From: Sphingobacterium cellulitidis
Lineage (GTDB): Bacteria > Bacteroidota > Bacteroidia > Sphingobacteriales > Sphingobacteriaceae
Assembly (NCBI GenBank): GCA_002245855.1
Contig: NOUX01000009.1
Span: forward strand, 124,001 to 188,000
Reading direction: 5' to 3'
Length of the DNA: 64,000 nt
Of this stretch, positions 60,994 to 64,000 are shown one piece after another (the first letter of the stretch is position 1; every line of letters begins with the position of its first letter). The notes below the pieces were generated by a model. That model was given only the letters and a program-made list of their open reading frames with translations, did not search any database and had not been told where the DNA came from. Both the position numbers and the translations under genes were made by a program.

Positions 60994-63123
60994 TTAACTC
61001 AATAAGGTGAAGTCAATCTGCCTCTTCTCTAAATCTACTTTCTTTACCTTGATCTGAACCTCATCTCCTAATTGATATACATTCTTCTTCCTTTGTCCTA
61101 TAATCGCAAAGTTCTTCTCGTCCAACGTGTAAAAATCATCCGTAATGTCTCTTAATCGAACCATTCCCTCACATTTGTTCTCCTCAATTTCTACATACAT
61201 ACCCCATTCCGTAACTCCAGATACAAGACCTTTGTATTCAACGCCAATTTGGTCCTGTAAGTACTCCGCTTGTTTGTATTTGATCGATGCTCTTTCTGCC
61301 TCTGCTGCCTTCTTCTCCATTTGGGAGGAATGCTCAGACATCTTTTCGTAATGATCCGCATTTACTTTTCTGCCACCATCCAGATAATATTGAAGTAATC
61401 TATGAACCATCACGTCTGGATATCGACGGATAGGGGAGGTGAAGTGGGTATAAAAATCAAATGCTAATCCGTAATGGGAGCTCTTCTTCGTTGTGTAAAT
61501 AGCCTTGGCCATCGAGCGAATTGCCAGAGAGGTCAACAGATTTTGTTCTTTGGACCCTTCAATTTTTGTCAATAAAGAATTTAGGGATTTCGCAGTTTCC
61601 TTGTCGGTCTTGATGCTTAGGCGGTGCCCAAACCTCGAAGCGAATTGTGAAAAACTTGTCAAGGTCTCCGGATTTGGAACATCATGGAATCTATATACAA
61701 ATGGAAGTTTGTTTTTCCCTTTGCCCATTCTACCAATAAATTCTGCAACCTTTCGGTTTGCCAAAAGCATAAAGTCTTCAATCAATTTATGAGCTTCTTT
61801 TCTAACCTTGGTATAAACCCCAATGGGTTTACCATTTTCATCAAGGTTGAATTTTACCTCCTCGGATTCAAAACTGATTGCTCCAGCTTTGAATTTACGC
61901 TCGCGTAAAATAAATGCCAGCTCATTCAATTTTAAAATCGCTTCGGATAATTCATCCTCTTTTCCTTCAATAATCTCCTGTGCTTGTTCATAGGAGAGCC
62001 TTCGGTCTGAATGAATAACCGTTCTGCCAAACCATTGATCATGGACATTGGCCTTTTCATCCAATTCAAAAACGGCCGAAAAACACAACTTGTCCTCATT
62101 CGGACGTAAGGAACATAAATTATTGGATAACCTTTCTGGGAGCATCGGGATAACGCGGTCTACCAGATAAACCGAGGTGCCTCGTTCAAATGCTTCCTTG
62201 TCCAAAGTAGAGTCCGGAGTGACATAATGGGAAACATCCGCAATATGGACTCCAACTTCGTAATTCCCGTTTTCTAATTTTTTAAATGAAATGGCATCGT
62301 CAAAATCCTTGGCGTCTGCCGGGTCAATCGTAAAGGTAGTTGTGTTTCTGAAATCATGACGTTTTGCAATTTCCTCTGCGCTGATAATATCGGAAATGGA
62401 ATTTGCAGCGTCCTCAACAGCTTTAGGGAATTCTAGTGGAAAGCCAAAGTCCGCAAGGATCGCGTTCATTTCTGTGTTGTTCTCACCTTTCTTGCCTAAC
62501 ACACTCTTCACCGTTCCAATCGGATTTTTAGCGTTTTTAGGCCACTCCAAAATAGAGACCAAAACTTTCTCCCCGTTTTTCGCACCATTCAGGTTGTCTA
62601 AGGGAATAAAAATATCATGTAGCATTTTCCGGTCGTCGGGCTGGAAGAATGCATAAGTTTTCGAAATATCAATGGTACCTGTAAAATCAGTCTTCGCTCG
62701 CTGTAAAATCTCTACAACTTCACCCTCTCTTTTTCGCCCTTTCTTCCGCTCATAAACATGGACCTTGACGATGTCATTATGTAAGGCTTGTCTTAGTTTT
62801 CGAGGGGCTACATAAATGTCACTTTCAGTATCATCTTCCGGAACAATATATGCCGATCCATCAGCAGTCATATCGACCTTTCCGGTCACATAAACATGAA
62901 GCTGTTTGAGCTGAAATTTTCCTCGCTCGGGTTGGTTGAATTGTCCCGTCCTGGTGCCATCCGTGAGGATGTCCGAAATGGTGACTTTTGAGTCCGTATC
63001 TGTGATGTTTAATTTGGCTGCGACTTGCTTATAGTTAAGTGCTGTGTTTCCTGATTTTTCAAATATGTCAACGATCAGTTGGGTTAAAACTTCTTTGTAA
63101 GGATTCTCTTTTTTTGATTTCAT
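60994..63123 (-). CDS. rnr: Ribonuclease R
   Basis: 709 residues. N-terminal winged helix and cold-shock OB domains, the RNB catalytic domain with TIDPADAKDFDDAIS (the metal-binding aspartates) and RRYPDVMVHRLLQYY, and a C-terminal S1 domain (LVSGVTEWGMYVEIEENKCEGMVRL). A 3'-5' exoribonuclease able to degrade structured RNA. Slightly shorter than E. coli RNase R because the basic tail is missing, usual for Bacteroidota. Confidence 0.96.
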   Translation of the reverse strand: MKSKKENPYKEVLTQLIVDIFEKSGNTALNYKQVAAKLNITDTDSKVTISDILTDGTRTGQFNQPERGKFQLKQLHVYVTGKVDMTADGSAYIVPEDDTESDIYVAPRKLRQALHNDIVKVHVYERKKGRKREGEVVEILQRAKTDFTGTIDISKTYAFFQPDDRKMLHDIFIPLDNLNGAKNGEKVLVSILEWPKNAKNPIGTVKSVLGKKGENNTEMNAILADFGFPLEFPKAVEDAANSISDIISAEEIAKRHDFRNTTTFTIDPADAKDFDDAISFKKLENGNYEVGVHIADVSHYVTPDSTLDKEAFERGTSVYLVDRVIPMLPERLSNNLCSLRPNEDKLCFSAVFELDEKANVHDQWFGRTVIHSDRRLSYEQAQEIIEGKEDELSEAILKLNELAFILRERKFKAGAISFESEEVKFNLDENGKPIGVYTKVRKEAHKLIEDFMLLANRKVAEFIGRMGKGKNKLPFVYRFHDVPNPETLTSFSQFASRFGHRLSIKTDKETAKSLNSLLTKIEGSKEQNLLTSLAIRSMAKAIYTTKKSSHYGLAFDFYTHFTSPIRRYPDVMVHRLLQYYLDGGRKVNADHYEKMSEHSSQMEKKAAEAERASIKYKQAEYLQDQIGVEYKGLVSGVTEWGMYVEIEENKCEGMVRLRDITDDFYTLDEKNFAIIGQRKKNVYQLGDEVQIKVKKVDLEKRQIDFTLLS

Positions 63124-63660
63124 ATGCTGTCGTTTTGTCTGTTCCTTCAGCTGTCTTCTCTTTTCTGAAGGATGGGGGAGTGGTCAAATCCAATGGCTAT
63201 TTTACTTGCCTGATTTTGCTTATACAAATCCCCGAATCTAATATACTGAAATCTCTCCATTTTTGATTCATTACACAAAATTTGAAGTTTAAAAATTTGA
63301 TTTCATTTTAAAATGAATAAATAATTTTATTTAGCTTAATTAAGTATCTGATTTTTAATAAAATATATTGTATTTGCTAAAACAAAAATTGTTTGTATTT
63401 TTTGTAAACTATTGATTAATAGATGTGAATGAGAAAAGAGAGGTTTTAGATGCTGTTTTGCTAAACTATTTTATATTATATTTATGTATACTTGAATTTT
63501 TGTAAGTTCCTATAAAATAGAGTAGTAAGAATGTTAAAACTAAAAATTAGCAAGAAAAATAAAATTGGTTTAGCAGGTGGTTTTTATTCAAAAAAATTGC
63601 TCTTGAATTTTCAAGGTACTTTTGAAATTCAAGAGCAATTTATATAAAATTTATGAAATA
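63124..63660. other. Gene-free AT-rich region between rnr and fur-family gene
   Basis: 537 bp without a convincing gene. Very AT-rich at 63290-63560. It holds the terminator-like hairpin for the Fur-family gene at 63594. The rnr promoter must lie in the first 150 bp, but no clear TAnnTTTG is seen on the minus strand. Confidence 0.4.
63594..63641 (-). terminator. Terminator of the Fur-family gene
   Basis: 17-bp stem AAATTGCTCTTGAATTT / AAATTCAAGAGCAATTT with T-rich flank on the minus strand, 20 bp after the stop. Confidence 0.75.
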
Positions 63661-64000
63661 TTACGATGATTTTTTATTGCAATTGTCGCAAATTCCCACA
63701 GCATTGATGGCAATGGAATGTAAAGAAAAGTCTTTGGGCAACTTGATTTTTGGAAGCGCAATTTCATCGAGACAGTAGACAGAATTGCAGACTGAACAAA
63801 TGAAATGTACATGTTGATCATGGTGATGATCCGCCGAACATCGGGTCGAACAGATCGCGTAAGTCGCTGTCCCATTCAGGTCAAAAACCTTATGAAGAAT
63901 TCCTTTTTCTTCCAGGCTGGCAAGAATTCTATAGAGAGTTACACGGTCGATTTCAGACCCTAAAATCTTCTCTAATTCTGGTTGTGAAATCGCTGAAACT
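63661..64000 (-). CDS. Fur family metalloregulator (partial, start beyond window)
   Basis: 113 codons visible, 5' part outside the window. HTH end VTLYRILASLEEKGILHKVF, His-rich metal site ADHHHDQHVHFICSVCNSVYC and a final GICDNCNKKSS with the second CxxC. This is a Fur/Zur-type repressor; the metal cannot be told. It differs from the ICE-borne Fur remnant at 11467, which has NHNHLHF at the same place. A terminator follows. Confidence 0.88.
   Translation of the reverse strand, partial: VSAISQPELEKILGSEIDRVTLYRILASLEEKGILHKVFDLNGTATYAICSTRCSADHHHDQHVHFICSVCNSVYCLDEIALPKIKLPKDFSLHSIAINAVGICDNCNKKSS

Overview
The window comes from a Bacteroidota genome, most likely family Sphingobacteriaceae (Sphingobacterium or a close relative). 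The grounds are SusC/SusD pairs, RteC-type regulators, the Bacteroidota ICE gene set (N12-class methylase-helicase, DUF1896, DUF3945, topoisomerase III, ORF6N), PorT-like barrels, and a TTTA-N19-TATCTTTG promoter in front of rpsL. The genus is inferred, not proven.

Bases 1 to about 42,900 are one part of an integrative and conjugative element (ICE); its other end, including any integrase and tra genes, lies outside the left edge. The ICE backbone is on the minus strand in two blocks. Block one (1-5783) holds a giant methylase-helicase, DUF1896 and the remnant of an MT-A70 methyltransferase. Block two (35977-41910) holds rteC, a Xis-like HTH gene, DUF3945, topB and ORF6N, and resembles the excision module of CTnDOT-type elements.

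The cargo between the blocks is mostly on the plus strand: an arsenic operon (arsR, DUF6428, arsenate-reductase-like phosphatase, acr3) with two matching ArsR-type palindromes; broken pieces of an ORF6N gene, a CusA pump, a Fur regulator and a TonB receptor; a large copper island (13788-24998) with two P1B ATPases, a CopZ-like chaperone, a Cys-rich exported protein, two DUF3347 proteins, DUF305, TRASH-type and haem-binding-type proteins and a multicopper oxidase fused to a barrel; a second rteC and two XRE regulators; and a cassette of TlpA-like thioredoxin, SusC, SusD, two small exported Cys-pair proteins, a MauE/DoxX membrane protein and an AraC regulator.

At 42405-42932 a near-identical 224-bp tandem repeat, each unit with a strong hairpin, marks the change from ICE to chromosome. 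The chromosomal part (from about 42,940) is more AT-rich and holds an LRR-like protein, a serine hydrolase, a metallophosphoesterase, tryptophanase, an exported Gfo/Idh oxidoreductase, an ankyrin protein, CutC, tRNA-Cys, three tandem PorT-like barrels, the rpsL-rpsG-fusA-rpsJ operon, RNase R and a Fur-family gene cut by the right edge.

The most attractive candidate for an undescribed system is the 27329-35642 cassette, which pairs a thiol-redox membrane protein with small exported two-cysteine proteins and a dedicated SusCD transporter. The repeat array and the shared AGTGGCAG motif upstream of several ICE genes come next.
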